From: Ancylobacter polymorphus
GTDB taxonomy: Bacteria; Pseudomonadota; Alphaproteobacteria; Rhizobiales; Xanthobacteraceae
DNA length: 64,000 nucleotides
Direction: 5' to 3'
Assembly: GCF_030813495.1 (NCBI RefSeq)
Contig: NZ_JAUSUI010000006.1
Location: 62,001-126,000 of the forward strand
The translations under genes and the position numbers were made by a program. Positions 53,364 through 61,880 of this stretch are shown here, in pieces; within the stretch, counting starts at the first letter, position 1, and each line of letters starts with the position of its first letter. Under the pieces are notes generated by a model. That model was not told where the DNA came from, did no database searches, and saw nothing but the letters and a program-made list of their open reading frames with translations.

Positions 53364-53915
53364 ATGGTGCCGTCGCCGATTCGCATTCTCGGACTCGATC
53401 CGGGCCTCCGCCGCACCGGCTGGGGGGTGATCGAGGCTGCCGGCACGCGGCTGAGCTTCATTGCCTGCGGCACGGTGATGCCGCCGGAGGAGGGGGGGCT
53501 CGCCGAGCGGTTGGCCTGTCTCCACACCGAGTTGATGCAGGTTCTGCGTGCCTACGCCCCCGATGAGGCGGCGGTGGAAGAAACCTTCGTCAACGTCAAC
53601 CCGGCCTCCACGCTCAAGCTCGGCCAGGCGCGCGGCGTGGTGATGCTGACCCCGGCGCTGGCCGGGGTGCCGGTGTCGGAATATGCGGCCTTGCTGGTGA
53701 AGAAGACCGTGGTCGGCGCCGGCCGGGCGGAGAAGGCGCAGATTCGGCTGATGATGAAGATTTTGCTGCCTCAGGCGGATTTCACCACCGATGACGCGGC
53801 GGATGCGCTTGCGGTGGCGGTAACGCATGCGCAGCATCGGGGCATGGCGGCGATGAAGGCGCAGATGGCGGCAAAGGTGCCGGCAAAACTCACGGCAAAG
53901 GCGGCGGCGCGATGA
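53364..53915 (+). CDS. ruvC: Holliday junction resolvase RuvC
   Basis: A 183-residue endonuclease cutting four-way junctions. The catalytic acids are present: Asp12 in [14 protein letters not shown], Glu72/73 in [11 protein letters not shown] and the Asp pair in [13 protein letters not shown]. The C-terminal 25 residues are an Ala/Lys/Met-rich tail. It is preceded by a LexA box and overlaps ruvA by four bases. Confidence 0.97.
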   Translation: MVPSPIRILGLDPGLRRTGWGVIEAAGTRLSFIACGTVMPPEEGGLAERLACLHTELMQVLRAYAPDEAAVEETFVNVNPASTLKLGQARGVVMLTPALAGVPVSEYAALLVKKTVVGAGRAEKAQIRLMMKILLPQADFTTDDAADALAVAVTHAQHRGMAAMKAQMAAKVPAKLTAKAAAR

Positions 53916-54529
53916 TCGGCAAGCTCAAGGGCCTCGTCGACAGCTATGGCGACGATCATGTGATCCTCGACGTGCAGGGCGTGGGCTATCTCGTCCACTG
54001 TTCGGGACGCACGCTGCAGGCGTTGCCCAAGGCCGGCGAGGCGGCGGCGCTGTTTATCGAAACCTTCGTGCGCGAGGACATGATCCGGCTCTACGGCTTC
54101 GCGACGCTGGCGGAGAAAAGCTGGTTCCTCCTGCTGCAGAATGTGCAGGGCGTCGGCTCCAAAGTGGCGCTCAACGTGCTCTCCACCCTCTCGCCCGCCG
54201 AGCTCGCAAACGCGGTGGCACTCGGCGACAAGGTCACGGTGGCACGCGCCAATGGCGTCGGCCCCAAGGTCGCTGCGCGTATCGTCGCCGAATTGAAGGA
54301 CAAGGCGCCGGGCTTTTCCAGCGTCGATCCGGCGGTGGCGGGGCTCGCGGCGCAGATCGAGGAGCGGCAGGCGCCCGGTCCGGTGGCGGATGCGGTCTCG
54401 GCGCTGGTCAATCTCGGCTATGCGCAGCTGCAGGCGAGCGCAGCCATCGCGGCGGCCCTGCGCGAGGCCGGCGAGGGCGCCGATGCCGCCAAGCTGATCC
54501 GGCTCGGCCTGAAGGAACTGGCGCGATGA
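53912..54529 (+). CDS. ruvA: Holliday junction branch-migration protein RuvA
   Basis: A 205-residue tetrameric junction-binding protein. Domain I ([30 protein letters not shown]), the double helix-hairpin-helix of domain II ([40 protein letters not shown]) and the RuvB-binding domain III (about 155-203) are all visible. It overlaps ruvC upstream and the small membrane ORF downstream, each by an ATGA. Confidence 0.97.
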   Translation: MIGKLKGLVDSYGDDHVILDVQGVGYLVHCSGRTLQALPKAGEAAALFIETFVREDMIRLYGFATLAEKSWFLLLQNVQGVGSKVALNVLSTLSPAELANAVALGDKVTVARANGVGPKVAARIVAELKDKAPGFSSVDPAVAGLAAQIEERQAPGPVADAVSALVNLGYAQLQASAAIAAALREAGEGADAAKLIRLGLKELAR

Positions 54530-54966
54530 TGCTGCGCTTCATCACCGCGCGCGAGCCGGGGAAGCGCCAACCCTGGCCGTGGTCGGCCCGCATTCCGGCG
54601 ATGATCTTCGCCTATGGCGGGGCGATTCTCGCCGTGCTCACCATCGAGCGGCTGATGCACAGTGCGGCTTCCGCGAACTATGCCGCGATCGCGGTGGTGC
54701 CCGGTGGGGCGGTGGCCGGGATCTGTGCCTTTGCGCTGTCTTTCCGGCCTCGCCACCCGCTCTTCGTGCTGGCGGCCGTGGTGGTGGTGGCGCTGCTGCC
54801 GCTCGGCGTCATCGCGGTGTCCTATGATTTCGGCGCGTTTCGGGAGTTGTTCGAGCGGCGGGCGGTGCTGCTGGCCCCGATCCTCGCGGCGACGGTGGTG
54901 CTTGTCACCGGCGTGCTGATGGCGGGCGGCGTCTTTCCCGCGCGTGAACGGGAGAGGGCGGAATGA
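54526..54966 (+). CDS. Small four-TM membrane protein coupled between ruvA and ruvB
   Basis: A 146-residue integral membrane protein I cannot assign. Four hydrophobic segments lie at about 22-43, 50-72, 76-99 and 112-136, with a basic N-terminus ([11 protein letters not shown]) that predicts a cytosolic start. Its ATG overlaps the ruvA stop and its stop overlaps the ruvB ATG, each as ATGA. So it is translated as part of the SOS-regulated ruv operon and is required for coupling between ruvA and ruvB. Confidence 0.82.
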   Translation: MMLRFITAREPGKRQPWPWSARIPAMIFAYGGAILAVLTIERLMHSAASANYAAIAVVPGGAVAGICAFALSFRPRHPLFVLAAVVVVALLPLGVIAVSYDFGAFRELFERRAVLLAPILAATVVLVTGVLMAGGVFPARERERAE

Positions 54967-56000
54967 ACGCCAAACGCCTCGTCGCCCCCGACAAACGCGA
55001 GGAAGACCTCGCGGAGGCCTCGCTGCGGCCGCAGAACCTTGCGGAATTCGTTGGGCAGGAGCAGGCGCGCGCCAATCTCGACATCTTCATCAAGGCGGCG
55101 AAGGCGCGCGGCGAGGCGCTGGACCATGTGCTGTTCGTCGGTCCGCCGGGGCTGGGCAAGACCACGCTGGCGCAGATCGTGGCGCGCGAGCTCGGCGTGG
55201 GCTTCCGCTCCACCTCCGGGCCTGTCATCGCCAAGGCCGGGGACCTCGCGGCACTGCTGACCAATCTCGAAGAACGCGACGTGCTGTTCATCGACGAGAT
55301 TCACCGGCTCAACCCGGCGGTGGAGGAAATCCTCTATCCCGCCATGGAGGATTATGAACTCGACCTCATCATCGGCGAGGGGCCGGCGGCGCGCTCGGTG
55401 AAGATCTCGCTGTCGAAATTCACCCTGGTGGGCGCGACGACCCGCTCGGGCCTGCTGACCACGCCGCTGCGCGACCGCTTCGGCATTCCCATCCGGCTGA
55501 ACTTCTACACGGTGGACGAGCTGGAACTGGTGGTGACACGCGGCGCGCGGGTGATGGGCATTCCCATCGCCCGGGACGGCGCGCGCGAAATCGCCCGCCG
55601 GGCGCGGGGCACGCCGCGCATCGCCGGGCGGCTGCTGCGCCGGGTGCGCGATTTCACGCTGGTAGCCGGCAAGGAGATCATCGACCGCGCCGCCGCCGAC
55701 CATGCGCTGCTGGCGCTTGAGGTGGATGGGCTCGGCCTCGACCAGATGGACCGGCGCTACCTCACCGTGGTGGCGATGAATTATGGCGGCGGGCCGGTGG
55801 GGGTGGAGACCATCGCCGCCGCCCTTTCCGAGCCGCGCGACGCCATCGAGGAGATCATCGAGCCCTATCTGGTGCAGCAGGGCTTTCTCCAGCGCACCCC
55901 GCGCGGGCGGGTGCTGACCGCGCACGCCTTCAAGCATCTCGGCCTCACCGCGCCGTCGAGCGTCAACCAGATGCCGCTGTTCGACGAGGGCGCGGATTAA
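54963..56000 (+). CDS. ruvB: Holliday junction DNA helicase RuvB
   Basis: AAA+ motor of branch migration, 345 residues. Walker A is [11 protein letters not shown] (about 60-70), Walker [12 protein letters not shown] (about 108-118), sensor [19 protein letters not shown] with the Arg finger, and a C-terminal winged helix with RTPRGR. The gene is translationally coupled to the preceding membrane ORF. Confidence 0.98.
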   Translation: MNAKRLVAPDKREEDLAEASLRPQNLAEFVGQEQARANLDIFIKAAKARGEALDHVLFVGPPGLGKTTLAQIVARELGVGFRSTSGPVIAKAGDLAALLTNLEERDVLFIDEIHRLNPAVEEILYPAMEDYELDLIIGEGPAARSVKISLSKFTLVGATTRSGLLTTPLRDRFGIPIRLNFYTVDELELVVTRGARVMGIPIARDGAREIARRARGTPRIAGRLLRRVRDFTLVAGKEIIDRAAADHALLALEVDGLGLDQMDRRYLTVVAMNYGGGPVGVETIAAALSEPRDAIEEIIEPYLVQQGFLQRTPRGRVLTAHAFKHLGLTAPSSVNQMPLFDEGAD

Positions 56001-56056
56001 CCCCGTGCGCGCCCGGCCATCGACGCGACCCCTGGCGTGATGTAAGTCCCCTTCAC

Positions 56057-56689
56057 ATGAGCTGGTCCCGGAATGGCGGAGAATCGCGCGGCTACCATCA
56101 CGGCAACCTTCGGGAAGCCCTGATGAAGGCGGCGCTCGAGCTGATTGGCGAAAAGGGCACCGCCGGCGCCACTTTCGCCGAGGCGGCGCGCCGCGCCGGC
56201 GTCTCGCCGGCGGCGCCCTACCGGCATTTCCGCGACCGCGACGACCTCCTTGCGGCGGTGGCGGCCGATGGTTTCGAGCGCTTCACCAAGGCGCTGGAGG
56301 CCGGCTGGAACGGGGGACGGCCAGCGCCGGCGGAGGCCTATGAGCGGCTCGGCCGCGCCTATCTCGCCTTTGCCCGCGAGCATCCGGCCGACTATGTCGC
56401 GATGTTCGAATCCGGCCTGCGCAACGAGGCCTATCCGGCACTCGATCAGGCCGGCCAAAGGGCGTTCGGCGTGCTGCGCGAAGCTGCGGACACGCTGGTC
56501 GCCTCCATGCCGGCCGGGGATCGCCCGCCCGCTTTGATGGTGGCGTTGCACACCTGGGCGCTGGCGCATGGCGTCGCCTCGCTGTTTGGCCGCGCCGACG
56601 GCGCCCGCCGCAAGCTGCCGATGGCGCCGGACGACCTGCTGGAGGCCGCGTTCCTGATCTATCTCAAGGGGCTCGGCGCGGGCGGCTAG
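56057..56689 (+). CDS. TetR/AcrR family regulator
   Basis: A 210-residue regulator. The N-terminal DNA-binding domain reads REALMKAALELIGEKGTAGATFAEAARRAGVSPAAPYRHFRDRDDLLAAVA, with the HTH recognition helix at about 45-60. The C-terminal part resembles the WHG-type ligand-binding domain (HTWALAHGVASLFGR). No likely target is adjacent except possibly itself; the gene downstream is convergent. Confidence 0.92.
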   Translation: MSWSRNGGESRGYHHGNLREALMKAALELIGEKGTAGATFAEAARRAGVSPAAPYRHFRDRDDLLAAVAADGFERFTKALEAGWNGGRPAPAEAYERLGRAYLAFAREHPADYVAMFESGLRNEAYPALDQAGQRAFGVLREAADTLVASMPAGDRPPALMVALHTWALAHGVASLFGRADGARRKLPMAPDDLLEAAFLIYLKGLGAGG

Positions 56690-56699
56690 TGGCCAGCGT

Positions 56700-57179
56700 T
56701 CAGTTGTCCGCCGTCAGGTTGACTTCGATGGCGGCACCGGCGCCGCGGCAGAACAGCAGGATATCGTCGGGCTTATTCTCCGGCGTCAGGATCACCGGAC
56801 GCTGCGCGCGTTCCGCCAGCCACAGCATGAACCCGCCGAGCGCCTGCCAGTCCTCCGGCTCGCAGACATCGGCCGGGTCGATATCAAACTCGATGTCGTC
56901 GCTGCGGAAAAAGTGAAGGTTGACCGCCACATTGCCGGCATTCCACCGCAGACTGGGGCTTGCGCGCTTCCAGACGGCGAACACATCTTCGATGCGGTCG
57001 GGCATAAGGGCCGGCTCGCCATCGGTTTCGAAAATGGCGGGCGGGTCGAGCGTGCGCAGGCCGTCGATCACGGTCTGCCAGCCCTCCGGGCCTGCATCGA
57101 GCACATAGAGGTCGCGCAGTCGGCCATCGGGCTCGAAGAGCGGGGCGACTTCGGTCCAGTCGGGAATCAATGCGGTCAT
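56700..57179 (-). CDS. Hypothetical acidic protein
   Basis: A 159-residue acidic, soluble protein I do not recognise. It has alternating β-strand/loop sequence (LRDLYVLDAGPEGWQTVIDGLR, NVAVNLHFFRSDDIEFDIDP, GGFMLWLAERAQRPVILTPE) and no signal or TM. ATG 57179 has AAAGGA about ten bases upstream. It is convergent with the TetR gene and divergent from DUF2852. The compact mixed alpha-beta pattern and single-domain length suggest an immunity- or SMI1-like small fold, but I cannot support that further. Confidence 0.65.
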   Translation of the reverse strand: MTALIPDWTEVAPLFEPDGRLRDLYVLDAGPEGWQTVIDGLRTLDPPAIFETDGEPALMPDRIEDVFAVWKRASPSLRWNAGNVAVNLHFFRSDDIEFDIDPADVCEPEDWQALGGFMLWLAERAQRPVILTPENKPDDILLFCRGAGAAIEVNLTADN

Positions 57180-57220
57180 CGAAGCAGTCCTTTGCTTTTC
57201 AATCCCGCAGACCGCGCCCA

Positions 57221-57249
57221 TTGACAAGCGGGGAGCGGATTTCTATCTA
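57221..57249 (+). promoter_or_regulatory. Predicted sigma-70 promoter of the DUF2852 gene
   Basis: A perfect TTGACA (57221-57226), a 17-bp spacer and TATCTA (57244-57249). Transcription would start near 57257, about 65 nt before the ATG. The leader contains TTAACATTAACC. Confidence 0.75.
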
Positions 57250-57320
57250 TGTAAATGTGATTAACATTAACCCGAGCGGGCATGGAGCCCGCGGCGGTTC
57301 TACCCAGGAGCGGTACGCCC

Positions 57321-57737
57321 ATGGAGCTCGCACAGAAGCTCGACAATTACGGCAAGCCGGCCTGGATCGCGCTCACGGTACTGGGCTTCATGGCCTGGTG
57401 GCCTCTGGGTCTTGCGGTCCTGGCCTTCACGATAGGGAGTGGACGGATGTTTTGTGGTGGCAAGCGCGGCTTCGGCCGCTGGCAGGAAGAGGGCGCGGAA
57501 GCCATGCGCAATTTCGGCAGCCGGTTCGGCGGCGGCTTCCCCTCCAGCGGCAATCGCGCCTTTGACGAATACCGTCAGGAGACGCTGCGTCGGCTGGAAG
57601 AGGAACAGAAGGACTTCCGTTCCTTCCTCGACCGTCTGCGCCAGGCCAAGGACAAGGCGGAGTTCGACCAGTTCATGGCCGACCGCCGCAACCGCCCGGC
57701 CGCGCCGACGGCCCCAGTCGGCGAGGGGCAGGGCTGA
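57321..57737 (+). CDS. DUF2852 family membrane protein
   Basis: A 138-residue protein with one or two TM segments (about 14-42: KPAWIALTVLGFMAWWPLGLAVLAF) and a Phe/Gly-rich region (FGRWQEEGAEAMRNFGSRFGGGF). A conserved helical C-terminal part follows (FDEYRQETLRRLEEEQKDFRSFLDRLRQAKDKAEFDQFMADR), the DUF2852 signature. The role is unknown. The start is ATG 57321 after CAGGAG. It has its own promoter and a strong terminator, so it is a single-gene unit. Confidence 0.9.
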   Translation: MELAQKLDNYGKPAWIALTVLGFMAWWPLGLAVLAFTIGSGRMFCGGKRGFGRWQEEGAEAMRNFGSRFGGGFPSSGNRAFDEYRQETLRRLEEEQKDFRSFLDRLRQAKDKAEFDQFMADRRNRPAAPTAPVGEGQG

Positions 57738-57819
57738 GCCTTCCGCTCTGATCGCCGTCGCTTTGGCCTGAAGTGGGGCGGTTCGCTTCCCCCGGCGGAA
57801 ACACCCCTCTGAAAGACCG

Positions 57820-57859
57820 GACGCCGCGCCCCTGCACGCAGGAGGCGCGGCGTCATTTT
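57820..57859 (+). terminator. Rho-independent terminator after DUF2852
   Basis: An 11-bp perfect stem, GACGCCGCGCC / GGCGCGGCGTC, with an inner CTGC/GCAG stem, followed by ATTTTG. Confidence 0.88.
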
Positions 57860-57892
57860 GTGCAACCTCGGTTCTTTTCAGCCCGCTCCGTT

Positions 57893-57913
57893 ATGATATG
57901 ATGGAGGTATCAT
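57893..57913. promoter_or_regulatory. Inverted repeat and possible -10 in front of the AT-rich gene
   Basis: ATGATA-N9-TATCAT, an inverted repeat 22 bp upstream of the AT-rich gene, overlapping a TATGAT (57892-57897) that could serve as -10. No matching -35 is seen. It may be an operator; this is a prediction from symmetry only. Confidence 0.4.
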
Positions 57914-57934
57914 GCTGCGCGGGCGGAGGGTGCG

Positions 57935-58750
57935 ATGTGGTTTCTTGATCGCCATAGATCGATTCTTATTTTTCTTATTCTTCTTCTTGGTATTGCATGG
58001 TTTTTTCTTCTTGGTCTTGGTATCTATGGAGCTTTAGCAGCAGAGCTTAATGAAAAGCTTGATTACCTAAGATTTGCAATTGGCATTTCGACATTTGGCG
58101 TCACAATATATGCGTTATATTATAGTTCAGTTAGTTCATCATACCTCAGATCAGCGTTCGGTCTGGGTCTATGGCGTGGATATTCAAGAAATTTCCTTGA
58201 TCGTGTAGTGAGGAGTTTCCAGGATCAGGGGGAGCGGCCCCCATTTTTTGTCCTTGCGTCTCCATCCTACTCGGTTATCGGAAGCCTCGATTTTCCAGCT
58301 TTTCTGGAGACACATCTGCCAGCCGCCCTCGAATCTCGAGGCTATAAGATAGAGTCCCTTTACGGAAACGAAATCGGCAAGCCTGCCTCTTATCGGCAGG
58401 CATTCCGTATCGCCCGAAAAGATAGAACGGATTGGAAATTTCTCGATCGTGTTCTTTTCTTCGATTTTCCTACTACTCTGATTTCCTTTGAAGGGGCTGC
58501 AGACGCTCTTGCGAAACAAAAGAAAAAACCTCTCGACAGTGACGGAAAGTCAAAAGAATTCGAGAAAATGAAAGAAGATTTCTTCAGCGCGGGTGCTCAG
58601 TGGGCAGAGCATGTTGGAACAAGTATATTTCCGATTGATATGCCCAACAACGATGTCGCCCTGTTTGCAAAGGTGCTCACGCGCAAGCTCGAAGACGCGT
58701 CCGATGGCATTGGACTCGCGTATGGATCCGTCCGAACTATCGTACCCTGA
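57935..58750 (+). CDS. AT-rich orphan: two-TM protein with unknown soluble domain
   Basis: A 271-residue protein with no family I recognise. TM1 (about 9-31) and TM2 (about 46-65) are joined by a short loop, and a C-terminal cytosolic domain of about 190 residues alternates strands and helices (PPFFVLASPSYSVIGSLDF, LDRVLFFDFPTTLISFEGAADAL). GGAGG lies five bases before the ATG. Base use is foreign: 61 of 180 bases (34%) at 57961-58140 are G or C, against the very GC-rich genes on both sides. The anomaly coincides with the gene itself, sitting between a strong terminator and ybgC. Likely horizontally acquired. Confidence 0.8.
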   Translation: MWFLDRHRSILIFLILLLGIAWFFLLGLGIYGALAAELNEKLDYLRFAIGISTFGVTIYALYYSSVSSSYLRSAFGLGLWRGYSRNFLDRVVRSFQDQGERPPFFVLASPSYSVIGSLDFPAFLETHLPAALESRGYKIESLYGNEIGKPASYRQAFRIARKDRTDWKFLDRVLFFDFPTTLISFEGAADALAKQKKKPLDSDGKSKEFEKMKEDFFSAGAQWAEHVGTSIFPIDMPNNDVALFAKVLTRKLEDASDGIGLAYGSVRTIVP

Positions 58751-58799
58751 CCGCATCCCCTTTGTTCACAAGAGCCGCGCCCTCGTTTATGAGGGCGCC

Positions 58800-59309
58800 A
58801 TGAACGAGCGCCCCGATCCCTTCTCTCCCGAAACCCTCAAGGCCGACCCTTTCCTGCATCTTGCCGGCAGGCTGGTGCCGGGGGGGCATGTGCTGCCCGT
58901 GCGGGTCTATTACGAGGACACGGATTTCTCCGGCATCGTCTACCACGCCAACTACCTTAAATTCATGGAACGCGCCCGTTCCGACCATCTGCGCCTGATC
59001 GGCGTGGTGCAGGGCGAACTGTTCGGCGAGGCGCTGGCCGAGGCGCCGGGCTTCGCCTTCGTGGTGCGCTCGATGGAGCTGCAATTCGTCCGCCCCGCCC
59101 GCATTGACGACGTGCTGGAAGTCCACACCAGCCCGGTCGAAGTCGCCGGCGCCTCCATCACCCTCGCCCAGAAGGTCAAGCGCGGCGAGGAACTGCTGGT
59201 CGAGGGCAAGGTGAAAGTGGCCTTCGTCGCCCAGGGCCGCGCCCGCCGCATTCCCGATGCGTTGCGCGCCGCCATGAAGCTGGCGCTGGAACAGGCCCCG
59301 CAGCTCTGA
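58800..59309 (+). CDS. ybgC: Tol-Pal system-associated acyl-CoA thioesterase YbgC
   Basis: A 169-residue hotdog-fold thioesterase. The active-site motif is VRVYYEDTDFSGIVYHANYLKFMERARSDHL with catalytic Asp, and LFGEALAEAPGFAFVVRSMELQFVRPARIDDVLEV follows. It starts at ATG 58800 (GAGGG upstream), 49 bp after the AT-rich gene. YbgC is the customary first gene of tol-pal clusters, perhaps acting in phospholipid metabolism. Confidence 0.95.
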   Translation: MNERPDPFSPETLKADPFLHLAGRLVPGGHVLPVRVYYEDTDFSGIVYHANYLKFMERARSDHLRLIGVVQGELFGEALAEAPGFAFVVRSMELQFVRPARIDDVLEVHTSPVEVAGASITLAQKVKRGEELLVEGKVKVAFVAQGRARRIPDALRAAMKLALEQAPQL

Positions 59310-59558
59310 CGCGCGCCCGGTAGCAAAACACCCTTTTCGCTGTTGCGATGCGGCAACGCTAACGCGGTATTAACCCTAATGCGGTGTTGTACCGCGCGGC
59401 TGTGGACGCGTCTCGGCCCTGATCGCCCAAGTTTGGACAGACTCGGTCGGTTGATGGCGAACGCGTTCCCTTAAAGCAGCCATGCAGGGCATTCGCTGCT
59501 GTCGGCAGCGGATGCAAGGCGGCGGTGCGACCTTTAACGAGCGGGCAGGATTGGCTTG

Positions 59559-60407
59559 ATGACGCTGAAGAAGCTCTTAATCGCGGTGATGCTGGTTCTT
59601 ACGGCACCCGCGTCCATAGCCATTGCCCAGAACGCGCCCGCTCCGGTCACCGCCGCGCCGACGGCGCAGGTCGACGGGCAGGCCGTCGCCGCCCCTCCCG
59701 GAGCGATGAGCGCGCCCGCCGGCGCCGGCATGGGCAGCGCCGACCTGTCGCTCATCGGCCTTTTCCTCCAGGCACACTTCATTGTGAAGCTGGTGATGTC
59801 GGGTCTCGTCCTCGCCTCGGTCTGGGTCTGGGCGATCATCATCGACAAGACGATCCTGTACGGCCGGATGAAGCGGCAGATGGACCGCTTCGAAACCACC
59901 TTCTGGTCCGGCCAGAGCCTGGAAGAGCTGTATCGCTCGCTCTCCTCGCGCCCCAACCACGCCATGGCGGCGATCTTCGTCGCGGCGATGCGGGAGTGGA
60001 AGCGCTCCTATGAAGGCGGTGCGCGCTCGCTTTCCGGCCTCACCCAGCGGCTCGACAAGGTGATGAACGTCACCATCGCCCGCGAGGTGGAGCGGCTGGA
60101 GAGCCGGCTGCTGGTGCTGGCCACCGTCGGCTCGGCCGGCCCGTTCATCGGCCTGTTCGGCACGGTGTGGGGCATCATGACCAGCTTCCAGTCGATCGCC
60201 GCTTCGAAGAACACCAGCCTCGCCGTGGTGGCGCCGGGCATCGCCGAAGCCCTGTTCGCGACGGCAATCGGCCTCATCGCCGCCATCCCCGCGACGATTT
60301 TCTATAACAAGTTCGTTTCGCAGGTGAACCGGCAGGCGGCGCGGCTGGAGGGCTTCGCCGACGAGTTCTCCGCCATCCTGTCGCGCCAGATCGACGAACG
60401 GGGCTGA
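59559..60407 (+). CDS. tolQ: TolQ with long N-terminal extension
   Basis: Proton-channel subunit of the Tol motor. The core (about 62-282) has three TM segments, the first being LFLQAHFIVKLVMSGLVLASVWVWAIIID. The later pair includes VGSAGPFIGLFGTVWGIMTSFQ and TAIGLIAAIPATIFYN. Unlike E. coli TolQ (about 230 residues), this protein has about 55 extra N-terminal residues that look like a signal peptide plus a Pro/Ala-rich segment (MTLKKLLIAVMLVLTAP, then AIAQ). The ATG at 59559 follows a TTG that is also in frame. Confidence 0.95.
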   Translation: MTLKKLLIAVMLVLTAPASIAIAQNAPAPVTAAPTAQVDGQAVAAPPGAMSAPAGAGMGSADLSLIGLFLQAHFIVKLVMSGLVLASVWVWAIIIDKTILYGRMKRQMDRFETTFWSGQSLEELYRSLSSRPNHAMAAIFVAAMREWKRSYEGGARSLSGLTQRLDKVMNVTIAREVERLESRLLVLATVGSAGPFIGLFGTVWGIMTSFQSIAASKNTSLAVVAPGIAEALFATAIGLIAAIPATIFYNKFVSQVNRQAARLEGFADEFSAILSRQIDERG

Positions 60408-60411
60408 TCGC

Positions 60412-60867
60412 ATGGGCATGTCCGCAGGAGGAGCGGGAGGCGGCTGGCACTCGCGGCGTTCGCGCCGGCGCGGGGGCGGTGCCGTGATGTCCGAAATCAA
60501 CGTCACGCCGATGGTCGACGTGATGCTGGTTCTGCTCATCATCTTCATGGTCGCCGCGCCCATGCTCACCACGGGCGTGCCGCTCGACCTTCCGCAGACC
60601 GAGGCCAAGGCGGTGCCGCAGGAAAGCGCGCCGCTGATCATCAACATCACCAAGGACGGCAAGATCTTCCTGCAGGACACCGAGATCCCGGTCGATGAAC
60701 TCGTGCCCAAGCTGCAGGCCATCGGCAAGGCCGGCTATGAGGAGCGCATCTTCGTGCGCGCCGACAAGAGCCTCGACTATGGCTCGGTCATGCGCGTGAT
60801 GGGTCGCCTCTCCGGTGCCGGTTTCAAGCGCGTGGCGCTGGTCTCCGAAGTCGATCAGGGGGGCTGA
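60412..60867 (+). CDS. tolR: TolR
   Basis: A 151-residue ExbD/TolR protein: a basic Gly/Arg/Ser N-terminus, one TM with the essential Asp36 (INVTPMVDVMLVLLIIFMV) and a periplasmic domain (VPLDLPQTEAKAVP, DKSLDYGSVMRVMGRLSGAGFKRVALVSE). It forms the stator with TolQ and contacts peptidoglycan. It starts four bases after tolQ. Confidence 0.97.
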   Translation: MGMSAGGAGGGWHSRRSRRRGGGAVMSEINVTPMVDVMLVLLIIFMVAAPMLTTGVPLDLPQTEAKAVPQESAPLIINITKDGKIFLQDTEIPVDELVPKLQAIGKAGYEERIFVRADKSLDYGSVMRVMGRLSGAGFKRVALVSEVDQGG

Positions 60868-60870
60868 CGC

Positions 60871-61854
60871 ATGAAGGCGGGCTTCCTTTCCTCGACGGTT
60901 CTTCACGTCGGCATCATCGGCTTCATGGCGGTCTCCTTCGCGTCACCCTCGCCCTATGAGGTGACGCCGGCCGAATCCATGCCGATCGACATCATCTCCG
61001 ATTCCGAGATGTCGAAGATGATGGCCGGCAAGAAGGACGCGCCGAAGGAGAACCCGAAGCCCGTCGTCGAGAAGAAGGCCGACACGCCCAAGCAGGCGGA
61101 GAACCTTGACTCCAAGGTGTCGGAGAAGCCCGAGGTGAAGGCCGCCAACGAGCCCTCCGCGCCTCCGCCTCCGCCCCCTCCGCCGCCTCAGGCGCAGCCC
61201 GCCGAGCCCAAGCCTCCGGCCGCACAGGCCGAATCCAAGCCCGCGCCGCCCCCGCCGCAGGATGCGGAGGCGCTCGCCGCCAAGCCGCCGGAGCCGCCCA
61301 AGGACCAGCCCAAGCCGCAGGACCAGGCGCAGGCCACCCCGCCGCCGCCCGCGCCGCCGAAGAAGCCGAAGAACATTCCGCCCAAGGTGGTGCAGGAGCC
61401 GGCGCCCGAGCGCGACTTCAACCCGAACCAGATCGCCGCCCTGCTGAACAAGCAGGACCCGCGGCGCATGGCGGCGCTTGGTGACACGATCAACAACACC
61501 GCCTCGCTCGGCGCGTCGCAGGGAACGGCGACATCGCTGTCGCAGACCGAGATCGATGCGCTCCGGGCCTATATCGCCCGCTTCTGGAAGCTTCCGGCCG
61601 GCGCGGTCGATGCCGCGCAGGTGACGGTGGTATTCAAGATCGTGCTGAGTCCGGACCGCCGGCTGGTGGGGGCGCCGCAGCTGGTTGAGGTGCAGGGCGC
61701 CGGCAATCCCTATGCGCCGATCGTGCGGGAAACCGCGCAGCGGGCGCTGTACGAGATCGCCAATCAACAGAACCCGTTCCCGATGCTGCGTGCCGACCGT
61801 TACGACACGTGGAAGGAACTGGAGCTGGGGTTCAACCCGGCCATGCTTCATTGA
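60871..61854 (+). CDS. tolA: TolA
   Basis: A 327-residue protein bridging the inner membrane and Pal. It has an N-terminal TM (about 2-24), then a long Pro/Ala/Lys-rich domain II (about 50-180) with polyproline runs in place of the Lys/Ala helix of E. coli TolA. The C-terminal TonB/TolA-like domain III (about 220-327) reads [20 protein letters not shown], then [15 protein letters not shown]. It starts four bases after tolR. Confidence 0.93.
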   Translation: MKAGFLSSTVLHVGIIGFMAVSFASPSPYEVTPAESMPIDIISDSEMSKMMAGKKDAPKENPKPVVEKKADTPKQAENLDSKVSEKPEVKAANEPSAPPPPPPPPPQAQPAEPKPPAAQAESKPAPPPPQDAEALAAKPPEPPKDQPKPQDQAQATPPPPAPPKKPKNIPPKVVQEPAPERDFNPNQIAALLNKQDPRRMAALGDTINNTASLGASQGTATSLSQTEIDALRAYIARFWKLPAGAVDAAQVTVVFKIVLSPDRRLVGAPQLVEVQGAGNPYAPIVRETAQRALYEIANQQNPFPMLRADRYDTWKELELGFNPAMLH

Positions 61855-61880
61855 TGCCCGTTTTTTTCGAGGTACCCAGA

